A stretch of 64,000 nucleotides of DNA, from contig OX595986.1 in NCBI GenBank assembly GCA_951394045.1, forward strand, positions 3,129,534 through 3,193,533, given 5' to 3'. Positions within the stretch are counted from its first letter, which is position 1, and each line of letters begins with the position of its first letter. The notes below the pieces were generated by a model. That model ran no database searches, was not told the origin of the DNA, and saw only the letters and a list, made by a program, of their open reading frames with translations. The position numbers and the translations under genes were made by a program. This DNA is from Nitzschia sp. DOCU1 (Eukaryota > Bacillariophyta > Bacillariophyceae > Bacillariales > Bacillariaceae). Below, one piece after another: positions 8,684 through 17,726 of the stretch.

Positions 8684-10780
8684 TTATCGGATGACCGATC
8701 CCAAAGTATTTGGAAACAGCAAGCCTCCTGCATTGTTCTTTCCGTCGGATCGAGGTCCAGGAAAGACTTGCCAGAAGCGAAGGGTTTCGTCACCGGCACC
8801 AGTGACAATCGTAGACCCGTCGGGTGAAACGGCAAGGTAGAGGACACGGTAAGTGTGCCCTGTAAGTGTTACGACCTTGCTTAAACTGGGATAGCGCCAA
8901 ACCACAATCTGGTTCAACGAGTAGCCATGAGTACTGACAATTTCATTGCAATTCTGCGACCATGCAAGGTTACACACTTGGCTGCCCGTATCGACGCAAC
9001 TGAGGCTGGATCCGCTAAGTGTGTTCCAGAATCGAATACATCGATCCGCAGTTCCTCCACCACTGGCCAAGAGACCGTGCTGGTGAGGAGACCAGGCAAT
9101 GGCCTTGACGGCTGCCGTATGGTCAGAAAAGCGATGGACTGGAGCGCCTGGATTACGGCTGTCCACAACATGCAGCTGGTTATCGTTTCCACCCGATGCC
9201 AAAAACGCTGGTTCGTCGAAGGACCACTTGAGACCACAAACCTCTTGCTTGTGCGCCGTCAGACGATCCGAAAAGGAAGACTGAGCTCGGACATCGCGAA
9301 GAAAGATCAAACGATCGCGGCTCCCACTTGCTAGCATCGGACCGGACCATGCCAGAGTCCCCACGCGAGCCGAGTGTCCCGTCATGGTTCGGACCTTCTT
9401 GCACTTGATAGTGTCCCAGAGTTGTACTTCACCACGGTTTGTTCCCACCGCCAAGTGGGTACCACGCTGAGCCCAAGACACCGAAGTGACAATGTCTTCG
9501 GTTTGGGCCAAGTCGCAGAGCTTGGTAACTTTGGACGTGCAAGCACTCCACAAGTAGACGCAAGATCCGAGGCCCACGGCCAACACATTCTGAGAAGACC
9601 AGTCCACCAGGTTGAGATAAAAATCGTCCTGCAAGGCCGGAGCATCCAAAACTTTAAATGGAACCTTGGCAATCCGTCGGCGACGCTTCTGTGGCGCCGA
9701 CATGAGACGTTGGCTAGCGGCACTTCCGACCGGTGTCAGACTGAAGGAGTTGACCACCGAAGTTGGACCACCAAACTCATTAAAAATGTTCTCCTGATAT
9801 GCTTGTCTCGGGCTTTGGAACCGAAGACGATTCATGCCATCACCAAGCGGCGGAGTTTGCCCGGGAATTCGTGGCTGGCTGGCAGCCAATGGCATGTTGG
9901 TGTAGGGACTAATGTTTTCACCCAAAAGTTCCGAACGAAGTAGCACGTTGTGAAGATTCTGTGCCGATGAAGTTGTTGTATCTGCAACTCTTCCGCCGGT
10001 GCCCGTGTTGGAGTTGCTTGTATCGTCTCCAGTGTTGGCAGCCTGCTGATCACTCGAACTGGGATCCTCCTGCATCGAATTGCTGCTAGCAGATGAATAG
10101 CGATCACTATTCATCGAGTCCCAAAGATTAATGTTTAGATTGGAAGTAGCTCTGGAAGGAATGAAGCGATCCGAAGATCCGATATCCGAAGGTGCTCTGG
10201 TGGGCGTCCGTTGTCGGGAAGTAGGAGTGCTACTGGAGCTCAAGCTGCCACTCGAACATTCCTCCCGAGTCGACGGGAAAAAGTGCTGTCTTGGCGACAT
10301 GTTCAATGGACTCGGGCATGCAGTAGAAGAATACGCCGTGATGATTGGAGTGGGACGAAAGATGGAAGTTTCTCGTGTAATTCCCGGTGGCGGCACAAGC
10401 CTGGCAGGAGCCGATGCCGTCGATGACGCCGAAGAAGGTGCCAGAGGAGGAGTTGAAGCATTAGCAAGGTTTGTATTTATCGGTGATGGTATCGCAAGTC
10501 GCTTGGCATACCGCCGATCCAGTCTGTACCGTGAAGGAGAAGGCATGGGCACTCGCACAGAACGGCTCGAACGTCCCGACAAAGAATCTTCCGATCTTTG
10601 AGTGTAGGAAGTCTCCATCGTAGAGTACGACATGGGTGTTGAAGTTTCGTCATGAGTAGTAGGCGTTAGTGCTGTCTTCACCGTCAGCCGATTAGCCGGT
10701 GAAAGACCCGAGGTAGATAGCGGGGGAAGCATGAGTGCGGGAGAAGTAGTCGCGGTGATCGTGCAAGTTTCGGTTTCCAT
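8684..10780 (-). CDS. FZR1: Cdh1/Fizzy-related (CCS52) WD40 activator of the anaphase-promoting complex
   Basis: Single exon of 698 aa. The open frame extends to 10933 only from a TTG; the ATG at 10780 (METETCTI) is the first in-frame ATG. The long Ser/Thr/Pro-rich N-terminus holds many S/TP sites, as expected for CDK inhibition of Cdh1. The C-box DRFIPSR is at residues 204-210. Seven WD40 repeats span about 380-680 and begin with the Cdh1-type phrase FKVLDAPALQDDFYLNLVDW; CGLKWS, ASGGGTADRCIRFWNT and TGAGDETLRFW are near-identical to other Fzr proteins. The protein ends in Ile-Arg, the IR tail that docks on APC3. Cdh1 brings D-box and KEN substrates to APC/C from late mitosis into G1 and drives endocycles in plants. 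It is larger than human Cdh1 (about 496 aa) because of the N-terminus. APC1 is also in this window. Confidence 0.93.
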   Translation of the reverse strand: METETCTITATTSPALMLPPLSTSGLSPANRLTVKTALTPTTHDETSTPMSYSTMETSYTQRSEDSLSGRSSRSVRVPMPSPSRYRLDRRYAKRLAIPSPINTNLANASTPPLAPSSASSTASAPARLVPPPGITRETSIFRPTPIITAYSSTACPSPLNMSPRQHFFPSTREECSSGSLSSSSTPTSRQRTPTRAPSDIGSSDRFIPSRATSNLNINLWDSMNSDRYSSASSNSMQEDPSSSDQQAANTGDDTSNSNTGTGGRVADTTTSSAQNLHNVLLRSELLGENISPYTNMPLAASQPRIPGQTPPLGDGMNRLRFQSPRQAYQENIFNEFGGPTSVVNSFSLTPVGSAASQRLMSAPQKRRRRIAKVPFKVLDAPALQDDFYLNLVDWSSQNVLAVGLGSCVYLWSACTSKVTKLCDLAQTEDIVTSVSWAQRGTHLAVGTNRGEVQLWDTIKCKKVRTMTGHSARVGTLAWSGPMLASGSRDRLIFLRDVRAQSSFSDRLTAHKQEVCGLKWSFDEPAFLASGGNDNQLHVVDSRNPGAPVHRFSDHTAAVKAIAWSPHQHGLLASGGGTADRCIRFWNTLSGSSLSCVDTGSQVCNLAWSQNCNEIVSTHGYSLNQIVVWRYPSLSKVVTLTGHTYRVLYLAVSPDGSTIVTGAGDETLRFWQVFPGPRSDGKNNAGGLLFPNTLGSVIR

Positions 10781-11828
10781 GGGATCTCGAAGCGAAGAAA
10801 TTTGTTGCAACTTGATCCGTAGCTGAGTTGCGATATGACTTCGATGAGCTACCGACTTGTTTCGAATCAGAGCAAAAAGATACCTCAAGATCAAGAGATC
10901 TTTGTAACGCGCAACGATTGTGAAACCGAGCAAGAAATGAAGTACAGGGAAAAGAAAACTTGCGCAAGTTCAATCCAACACCTTTTTACTCTGCCAGCAC
11001 CCAAAATAATGAGAAAGAGCCTCCAATCATTCACTTTGGCGTCGACAATGCAATCTGACAACGACGGAGAGGTCAAATTTGAATCCAAATAAAGACACGG
11101 GGGGCTGTTTTTCACTCCCCTTTGCAACTTTGTTTGTGATGGTGGGCGTTGACAGCGAATGTAATAAACGGAGCCTCCGTGTCGTGCGGCTAGTGGCAGC
11201 AAATCCTGCAAAACAACTGGAGACTTGGCGGGATTCTCCCATTTTGGACTTTGTGAGGGCTATTTTTATTTACTTATTTACTACGTACACGTAGATATGA
11301 AATACATCACAACTCCCGCACTCTCGGATTTTGTATGCTGAAATATTCCGCCAGCGATCTGACCACCTATCCGAATTCGACTTGCGCGACCTATTCAGTC
11401 CCCGGAGACTGAAGCCACATCCAAAACCGGTCTAGATAAACAGTTTCTCTCCATCGCTCAACTTGCGTCAAACGCATGGGTTAGGTTTTTCCGCAAAGTA
11501 GTGGTGCACCTTATCACCACTTGCTAGGTTTCTATTTCGCTCGATATGTAGATTCATGCCAAGAAGGTATACTAGTCTTGCATCAAATGACGACCGAGGC
11601 CCAGTTGTACGAGCTAGCAGCAGGTTATAGAACATGTTAGACTCTTATTAGGAGGTGAGGTCCCTTCTACGAGAGGTGACAACTAGGATACACGTATAGA
11701 GGAAACTACACTGACGATATGAATAGCATAGCAGTGATACTAAGTATTTTTCTATGGTAGTTAGTGTTATGCGGCCTCAAAAGCGCAAGAAGGAATTCTT
11801 CTGGGTTTCTGAGTCATCGGTATCTGGC
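10781..11828. other. intergenic upstream of Cdh1
   Basis: About 1.05 kb between two minus-strand genes: the Cdh1 promoter at the left and the 3' region of the Pro/Gly-rich gene at the right. No supported coding frame is seen; the frames present are short and overlapping. Confidence 0.5.
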
Positions 11829-13120
11829 CTATGCTGCTCCGGTGATCGGATCATCGCCAAGGGGAGAGCTCCGCATAGGACTATTCAACATAGACACCGA
11901 GTCCTGCGGAGGAAGACTCAAGGTTGGACCATCCGTCATCAGCGGCGGTCCCGAAGGAACGGAGTGTGGATGCGGCTCGCCCACGACCATAGTATCCATG
12001 TCGTTGTATGGCTCGGCTGCATAAGACTCTGGAAATCCCTGGATCCGCAGATTCAGCCGTCGGAGTGTCATAAACTCATCCATCTCCACTTGAATGGCGG
12101 CACTTCGCATCTCGGGGAGTGGCTCACCGGGACGGCGCGTCAATTTTGGTTGGTACGGACAAACGTGACCCTTTTTGGGGACACCGCACTGTGAATAGCA
12201 AAGACTGTGAGCTGAAAAACATACCAAGAGAAATGAGCAACGAGAATAAAAAATAGGTGTTTACGTACCCTTCCGCATTTGTAACTCCCACGACCCTTGT
12301 CCTTAGAGCTGCTATTTCCCCCAGCAACAGAACTAGATTCATCATCGTGAGTTCCCACTCCTCGGCTATGGTACATGTCCATGTCCGAAGTTTCGGTTGA
12401 CTGACAAATAACCGATGAAGGAGGAGGAGGAGCTAGACCACTGGAATATCCCCCCATCATGTCCGGGGAGCCTCGAGGTGGCCTCTGGCTAGATCTCGGC
12501 GGTGACGATCCATACATGCTGGGGGGAGGAGGACCGCTAGGATAACCAGGAGGGTGATGCATTGGCGGCGGGCCACTCCCTTGCCAGCTACTGGGTGGGG
12601 GCGGCCCGCCACTCCATTGCGACTGAGACCAAGGTCCTCCTGAACCCCACCCACCACTTTGGTAGCTAGAACCCGGTGGTCCGTCTGGTCCGTCGGGGGT
12701 TTTCGATGACGGTCGGGGTCCTGGTGGACCTGGCTTGGATGGTGGTGGACCCCGGCGAGATCCCGGTGGGCCCTGCATTGGTGGCGGCGGTCCTCTTGGA
12801 TAAGGCGATCCGTATCCTCTATCAGGCGTCATGGGAGGGCCACCTTGTTGAGGATACATGCTGGATGGAGGAGGCGGTGAACCATGTCCCCAGGAAGGTG
12901 GCGGTGGCGGTGGCGGGTTTCCATATTGCCCATGCTGCCATCCCATGTACCCCGAACGTTGTCCCATAGGAGGACCCCCTGGTCCAGGCCCATAGGGTGG
13001 TGGTTGATATCTCCCAGGTGGGTAGCCACCGTGGTATCCATCCGGTGGCGGGTGGCCAGCCATAGGCCCGTCGCCTTTATGGCGTTTCGTTGTTCGATCA
13101 GGTGGCGGTCCCGAAGCCAT
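11829..13120 (-). CDS. Pro/Gly-rich protein with CGxCGxPKKGHxC motif (2 exons)
   Basis: Exons on the minus strand are 13120-12269 and 12188-11829, giving 403 aa. The intron is gtacgtaaac...attcacag; this acceptor, not the one 27 bp earlier, restores frame and joins YKCGR to CGVPKKGHVC. The first 230 residues are almost wholly Pro, Gly, Tyr, Ser and Met, an intrinsically disordered composition typical of RNA-binding or condensate-forming proteins. The joined Cys motif C-x2-C-x7-C followed by PYQPKL could be a small metal knuckle. After it comes a conserved-looking stretch, MRSAAIQVEMDEFMTLRRLN. I believe this motif recurs in diatom genomes, but I cannot name the family. Function is unknown; a nuclear role is a guess. 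It is divergent from the gene at 13915. Confidence 0.72.
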
Positions 13121-13914
13121 GTTTTATGTTTCAGAGACGACCCGAAAAGGCAAATTAATGAAATGGATTACTTTTTCACTTTCAAAGGCGCCGTTCTGAC
13201 CTTAAACTTGATGGAAAGCGGGTTGTTGAAACCAGCCGAGATAAACTGATACCAAGACACAGCAAAACTGATGCAACAAAGACTCTGCAAGCTGCAGTCA
13301 GTATAATCTGCCAAATATCCCCACAGAATGATCACCAACAACAATTCGTTTTGTGATAGTCACCCTTGAGAGACCGTGGTGCAACAGAGAGAATGAAAGC
13401 CGAGGGAGTCGTGTTGTCGACTGTCTATTGCAAACACTGCGTTTGGAGTTTCGCCATGATGCTTCCGCCGTGGATCACTCAGAGGGGGCGTGCGTTGAGG
13501 CAGATCCAACTCAACGGAGAATAGCATTCCAATATATACGACTGCAAGTATACCATAAGATTTGTTGAAGGGAATCACATGATCATTGACTTAGGGACCG
13601 ACTCAACGTAAATTGACTGCCGCACAGTAATTAGGACAAACCTGAATATCCAACATATAACTATGAATATATTTTATTTGAGTACTTAGCACTCGACCCG
13701 TTTGTTCATAGAAGTGCGAGGTATCTTTCTCACTTTTTGCGATCCGACCATCGCATCATAGTATTCAAGACCATCGTCGCCCTTTCGCAGGCTCTGCAGC
13801 TCTCGTGTTGTCTTTTTATTCCTGGCACCCTCGAGCTTTGAACCAGGAACATACCAGGTGGCTTCCAATCTTTTCTTTTTTTTATAGAATATTGGTAGGA
13901 AGAAGAACCAAAAA
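13121..13914. other. divergent promoter region
   Basis: 794 bp between opposite starts. A pyrimidine tract ending in ttttttttatag just before 13888 could be a 5' UTR intron acceptor for the gene at 13915. No coding frame is supported. Confidence 0.5.
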
Positions 13915-15327
13915 ATGCCCGATAAGCGCAACTTGTATAGTGGTCACAAAGTTGTTGCCATGCCAACCGGTCCGCTGGGAGTTCCAAGCCATCACGAAAG
14001 GTTCAGCCCGCACAAAGGCGATGATTCGTCGGTTTCATCGTACCATAGCCGGGCTAGCCGCCGAAGCACGGGACGAGGTGCCCGTGACATTGTCCAGGAT
14101 GTCTATGATAGGATGGGTGTAAATTACATTCGAGGCCGTCCTTCCATCGAGAGCCTTTTGCAAGGAAGCAAGGAACTCGGTGATATTGTAAATTCCACCA
14201 ACGCAAAGTCAGAGCCCGGTACTGGCTTTCAGCGTTCGAACACGCGTCACAGCGAATTCGGAACCGCTACTAGTACCACCATGGGTGCCGGCACGTACAC
14301 GGCCGATGCGAGGGCTGGAGCCCGAGATCGCCCTGTTTCACGAGGGCGCCTCAGCACTCAGTGGCCTCCAGTTGGAACCAGTGTTTCCGTCGATAACGAA
14401 GAAAGTCACAGCCGAACTGTAATGACTGGTAAGACGCCTACCAACCTGTCCGAAGCCCTTCCTACCAAGCCTCGTACTACTAGGTCCTATCTTCAGAATT
14501 TCAAGACTGACGATCAGCGTGATGACGGCAAGAATAGTGATGTGCTTGCCCCCGACGATGAACGTGATGAAATCTCCATCGTCTCCGCCAAGTCGACCAT
14601 GACATCCGTCCGTGAAAGGGTTGGATTGTTCGGGGGGTCAGCCAGCGTCAGCAGAATTAGCACCGGCCCTCAAGGTAACGCTAGGCATAGCTTCGGAACA
14701 GGAGCCAGCGCTGTAAAACAACGCTCGTATCCCCCCATGGTCGATGTCTATGACAGCGTGAGTGTCAGCAACAACAAAAACGAAATCGAAGTGTCTATCG
14801 ACGCACTCAGTACCATTGACCAATCTAGCTGCATTGGAGGCGCCCGTCGTCACTCGAGTGACGTCTCGATATCCCGCCGCTCGATGGCCGACGCTTATTT
14901 GTCGGCTGTTACTAACAAGCCTCATATCCATACCGACCAAGAGATATCCTCTCCTCGCGCCATCTCAAGAAATATCGAATTCACAGCCAAAGATTTGCAA
15001 GTCAATGATGCTGCATCCGTGGCAGCCTCTTCAGTCTCTGGAGAAGATTTCACACCTGCGACACCCAAGAGGTCGTGGGGTAAAACTCCTTCGTCTCTTG
15101 GCAAGATCACCAGTGAAAGTACCAACAGTGCTTCAATCGAGAAGCAGATCGAGGAACGTGTTCACTCTCAAGTCTCAATGATGTTCAGAAAGTTTGAAGC
15201 TGAAATTCGACGGGTTGAGAACCGCATTGACCATGAGTGCAAGTTACGAATTCAAGAATTAGAAAGGAAGAACCAAGAACTTTCAGCTCTCCTTGCCCAG
15301 GCTCGGGGTGACAAGACGAAATTGTGA
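13915..15327 (+). CDS. Ser-rich protein with C-terminal coiled coil, unknown
   Basis: Single exon of 470 aa from ATG at 13915 (MPDKRNLYSG). Most of the protein is Ser/Thr/Arg rich and probably disordered, with many SR and SP dipeptides. A short ordered-looking stretch, ARDIVQDVYDRMGVNYIRG, lies near residues 56-75. The last 65 residues form a heptad-patterned coiled coil (IEKQIEERVHSQVSMMFRK through the end). The pattern of a disordered body with a terminal coil suits a centriolar, cytoskeletal or scaffold protein, but no family is recognised. It is convergent with DMAP1; the two stops are 163 bp apart. Confidence 0.75.
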   Translation: MPDKRNLYSGHKVVAMPTGPLGVPSHHERFSPHKGDDSSVSSYHSRASRRSTGRGARDIVQDVYDRMGVNYIRGRPSIESLLQGSKELGDIVNSTNAKSEPGTGFQRSNTRHSEFGTATSTTMGAGTYTADARAGARDRPVSRGRLSTQWPPVGTSVSVDNEESHSRTVMTGKTPTNLSEALPTKPRTTRSYLQNFKTDDQRDDGKNSDVLAPDDERDEISIVSAKSTMTSVRERVGLFGGSASVSRISTGPQGNARHSFGTGASAVKQRSYPPMVDVYDSVSVSNNKNEIEVSIDALSTIDQSSCIGGARRHSSDVSISRRSMADAYLSAVTNKPHIHTDQEISSPRAISRNIEFTAKDLQVNDAASVAASSVSGEDFTPATPKRSWGKTPSSLGKITSESTNSASIEKQIEERVHSQVSMMFRKFEAEIRRVENRIDHECKLRIQELERKNQELSALLAQARGDKTKL

Positions 15328-15489
15328 ATTTGTAATGGAGGAACGACGATTGTGTCATGACACTCGGCGTTATCTATGGTGCAAAAGGTATAATTGGAAA
15401 CCACTATCGATTGCATGACTATCGGGATGTTTCAGGAATGTATTTATTAAAAATTTAATCTTTATAACGGTAAGAATGATCTACTACTT

Positions 15490-17421
15490 TTAGGGTTTGC
15501 GGGCCCTCTTGCCACCCGAATCGGCTGGTGCGGGGGCTTTTGCTGTAGACTTTGGAGTTTTGGCAGGCGTCGGAGCCGCTGCCGCACTCGCGGGAGGCCC
15601 TGCCTTAGCCACAAGCGGTGCCACTTTGGCTTGCGTTTTGGGAGGAGTCGTGGACGCACCACCCGAAGTACCGGAGGGTGCCGATGCTTGGGTTGCTGGC
15701 TTTTTGGCAGGTTCCTTGTTGCCCGTTCCGGCATCTGGTTTTCGTTTTCGCTTTGTTCCTGATGACGATGAGGGCTTTTTCGGGGCTCCACCGCCATCCT
15801 TCTTGGCATCTTTTGCTCCGTCTTTCTTTTCAGTCTTCTTGGCCGCATCGTCACCGGTTTTGGGTTTGGGGGCCGCCTTGGGTTTCGATGATCCGCTGCT
15901 GGGAGTCTTGGGTTTGCTGGTACTGCTACTGCTGGTACTAGGCTTGGCTGCCTTTTTGGCAGTCGCTGGTGCCGGAGCTGGTGCAGGAGGAGGCGGCGGT
16001 GGTGCAATGCCAAGAAGTTCCTCTTCGTCCAGTACCTTTCCTTCGCCTCCTCCCAACTTGTACAATTTGACACGCTTGGCATGCAGCGTCCCCTCCTTCT
16101 GCATGACCATCTTTTGGAGTGTAATCAATATCAAAACGTCCTTTCGTACAGAATCGTACATGTCACAAACTCGTTTGGTGGGTAGAGGTCGTGGGGGTAT
16201 TTTGAGTTCGTTCAAGACTTGCTGCATCCGTGTGAGCATGGTCTTGTTAAGTCCTACACTTCCACCGGCCGCTGGAGGAGCCAATCGACCCGATTGAAGG
16301 TACGGATTCTGGGGCATGGGAACTGGGGCATTGGAGACAAAGTTTTGATTGAGTAACTCCGGATTGTCGACAATCGTCATTCCTGGGATGGGAGTGACGG
16401 ATCGCGACACATTGCGCGCGGCCGACGACGCTGTTGCCATTCGATTGGAAGCTGCCGCCAGTACATGTCCGCCCGACTTTTTGAGTTTACGAAGTTGCGT
16501 TTCGATTTCACGCAGTTCCTTTCGAAGTTCAAGCTCTTCTTGTTCCTCTTCCTTGCTTCGTTTCCACAATCGATCCAAATGAGCCCTACGTTCTCGCTCT
16601 TGTGCCGCATCAAAGAGTTTGTTGGTCGTCCCCGTTCCCAGATTTGTAATGAGAGGCTGCGCTTTGGGCACAGCAGTGGCCAGTGCTCGTGCAGCAGCCG
16701 TCTCTAACAGCAACTGATCCGCCTTTTCGGTGGCATCCGGTGCCGACGGATCTGGCGTCGTCGATGCCAATGCCTGTAATTCATTCCCCGCTTCTTGTGT
16801 AATTCGCACCTGGGACAACAAGGCTGCTACTGTATAGTATCGTTCTTGTAGATCCTCGACTTTTCGTGTCGCTATATCGCCTCCCCTTTCTTGTGACGAG
16901 TAATGACTTAGCCATCGATCGTGAATGACGGCCCATCGCAGTTCAAATTTTCGTGCCAGTTCCATCAGTTTGTCCGTTTCGGTTTTCGTCCAGCTGTCAC
17001 TTTGCAAATAGTTTGCGTATTCCTCCTCGGAATAAATGACTGGATCCAAATGAATATCAAATTTAGCATAGGGGTAATCCGTATACTCCACATTCGCTCG
17101 TACCCAGTGCCGAAACATGGCTCCATCCGTTCGGGATGACGAGGCAAAGGGAGCCCACGTCCAAGGCCTGGCGGGTTTGCTACTAGTAATCCATTTGTTT
17201 CCCACCTTGACTTTGACTTCCGCCCCGTCGTCCTTTGTTTCTTGTTCCTCCATTCTTTCTTTCAGCAAGGTTGGCATTATGGGCGGCAAGGCAGCCGACA
17301 GAGCATCTTGCTTGTTGCCACCGAGCAACGTCATGACTTCTTTCGAGATGCCCGTCATCTTCATTGCCTTGGAAGGGCCGTCCGGTTGCGTGTCTTTGAG
17401 AATCTGTGCGACATCTCCCAT
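15490..17421 (-). CDS. DMAP1: DMAP1/Swc4 homologue, NuA4 and SWR1 chromatin-remodelling subunit
   Basis: Single exon of 643 aa from ATG at 17421 (MGDVAQIL). WITSSKPARPWTWAPFASSS leads into RHWVRANVEYTDYPYAKFD and a SANT-like domain at about 141-172 (SWTKTETDKLMELARKFELR, then WAVIHDRW), the DMAP1/Swc4 hallmark. A coiled-coil region and a DMAP1-type block (PRPLPTKRVCDMYDSVRKDV) follow. The last 170 residues are an Ala/Pro/Lys-rich tail with poly-Pro, absent from animal DMAP1 (467 aa). DMAP1/Swc4 is shared by the NuA4 acetyltransferase and the SWR1/SRCAP remodeller that deposits H2A.Z, and bridges nucleosome contact. A 266-aa antisense frame over the tail is a composition artefact. Confidence 0.9.
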   Translation of the reverse strand: MGDVAQILKDTQPDGPSKAMKMTGISKEVMTLLGGNKQDALSAALPPIMPTLLKERMEEQETKDDGAEVKVKVGNKWITSSKPARPWTWAPFASSSRTDGAMFRHWVRANVEYTDYPYAKFDIHLDPVIYSEEEYANYLQSDSWTKTETDKLMELARKFELRWAVIHDRWLSHYSSQERGGDIATRKVEDLQERYYTVAALLSQVRITQEAGNELQALASTTPDPSAPDATEKADQLLLETAAARALATAVPKAQPLITNLGTGTTNKLFDAAQERERRAHLDRLWKRSKEEEQEELELRKELREIETQLRKLKKSGGHVLAAASNRMATASSAARNVSRSVTPIPGMTIVDNPELLNQNFVSNAPVPMPQNPYLQSGRLAPPAAGGSVGLNKTMLTRMQQVLNELKIPPRPLPTKRVCDMYDSVRKDVLILITLQKMVMQKEGTLHAKRVKLYKLGGGEGKVLDEEELLGIAPPPPPPAPAPAPATAKKAAKPSTSSSSTSKPKTPSSGSSKPKAAPKPKTGDDAAKKTEKKDGAKDAKKDGGGAPKKPSSSSGTKRKRKPDAGTGNKEPAKKPATQASAPSGTSGGASTTPPKTQAKVAPLVAKAGPPASAAAAPTPAKTPKSTAKAPAPADSGGKRARKP

Positions 17422-17726
17422 GATTTTGCTGTAGTAGCTTATCAGTGGTTACTAACTAGTAAAGAGCACAAAGTGTAAATAGAGGGTTACTGCTGCCATT
17501 GTCGATCTCGAAGATCGAGCGCGCTGCGGCGTTCTGGCTCCATCCAAACAAGTTGTTCGTCAATGTCCGATAAATAGAAGGACCATGTCGACCCAAAGGG
17601 GAAATCGGGTTCGCCAACCATGGAGCAGCTGTTCGTGTGACGACAGACGACGCACGTCGTCTACTACCGAACAAAACGTTTGCCTCCACTTGTCGCGTCA
17701 GCGCAGAACAACACAGAAAAATAAAA
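17422..17726. other. divergent promoter region, DMAP1 / YqaJ-like gene
   Basis: 305 bp between opposite start codons. The plus frame is open from a GTG at 17637, so the start of the nuclease-like gene could be earlier by splicing, but no ATG supports this. Confidence 0.5.

Noticed and set aside
10781..10933. N-terminal extension of Cdh1 from a TTG
   Set aside because: No in-frame ATG; the ATG at 10780 begins a normal Cdh1-type disordered region.
15497..16297. 266-codon plus-strand frame
   Set aside because: It is antisense to the Ala/Pro/Lys-rich tail of DMAP1, and its Gly/Ala/Val-rich product is a composition mirror. No domain, no splice sites.
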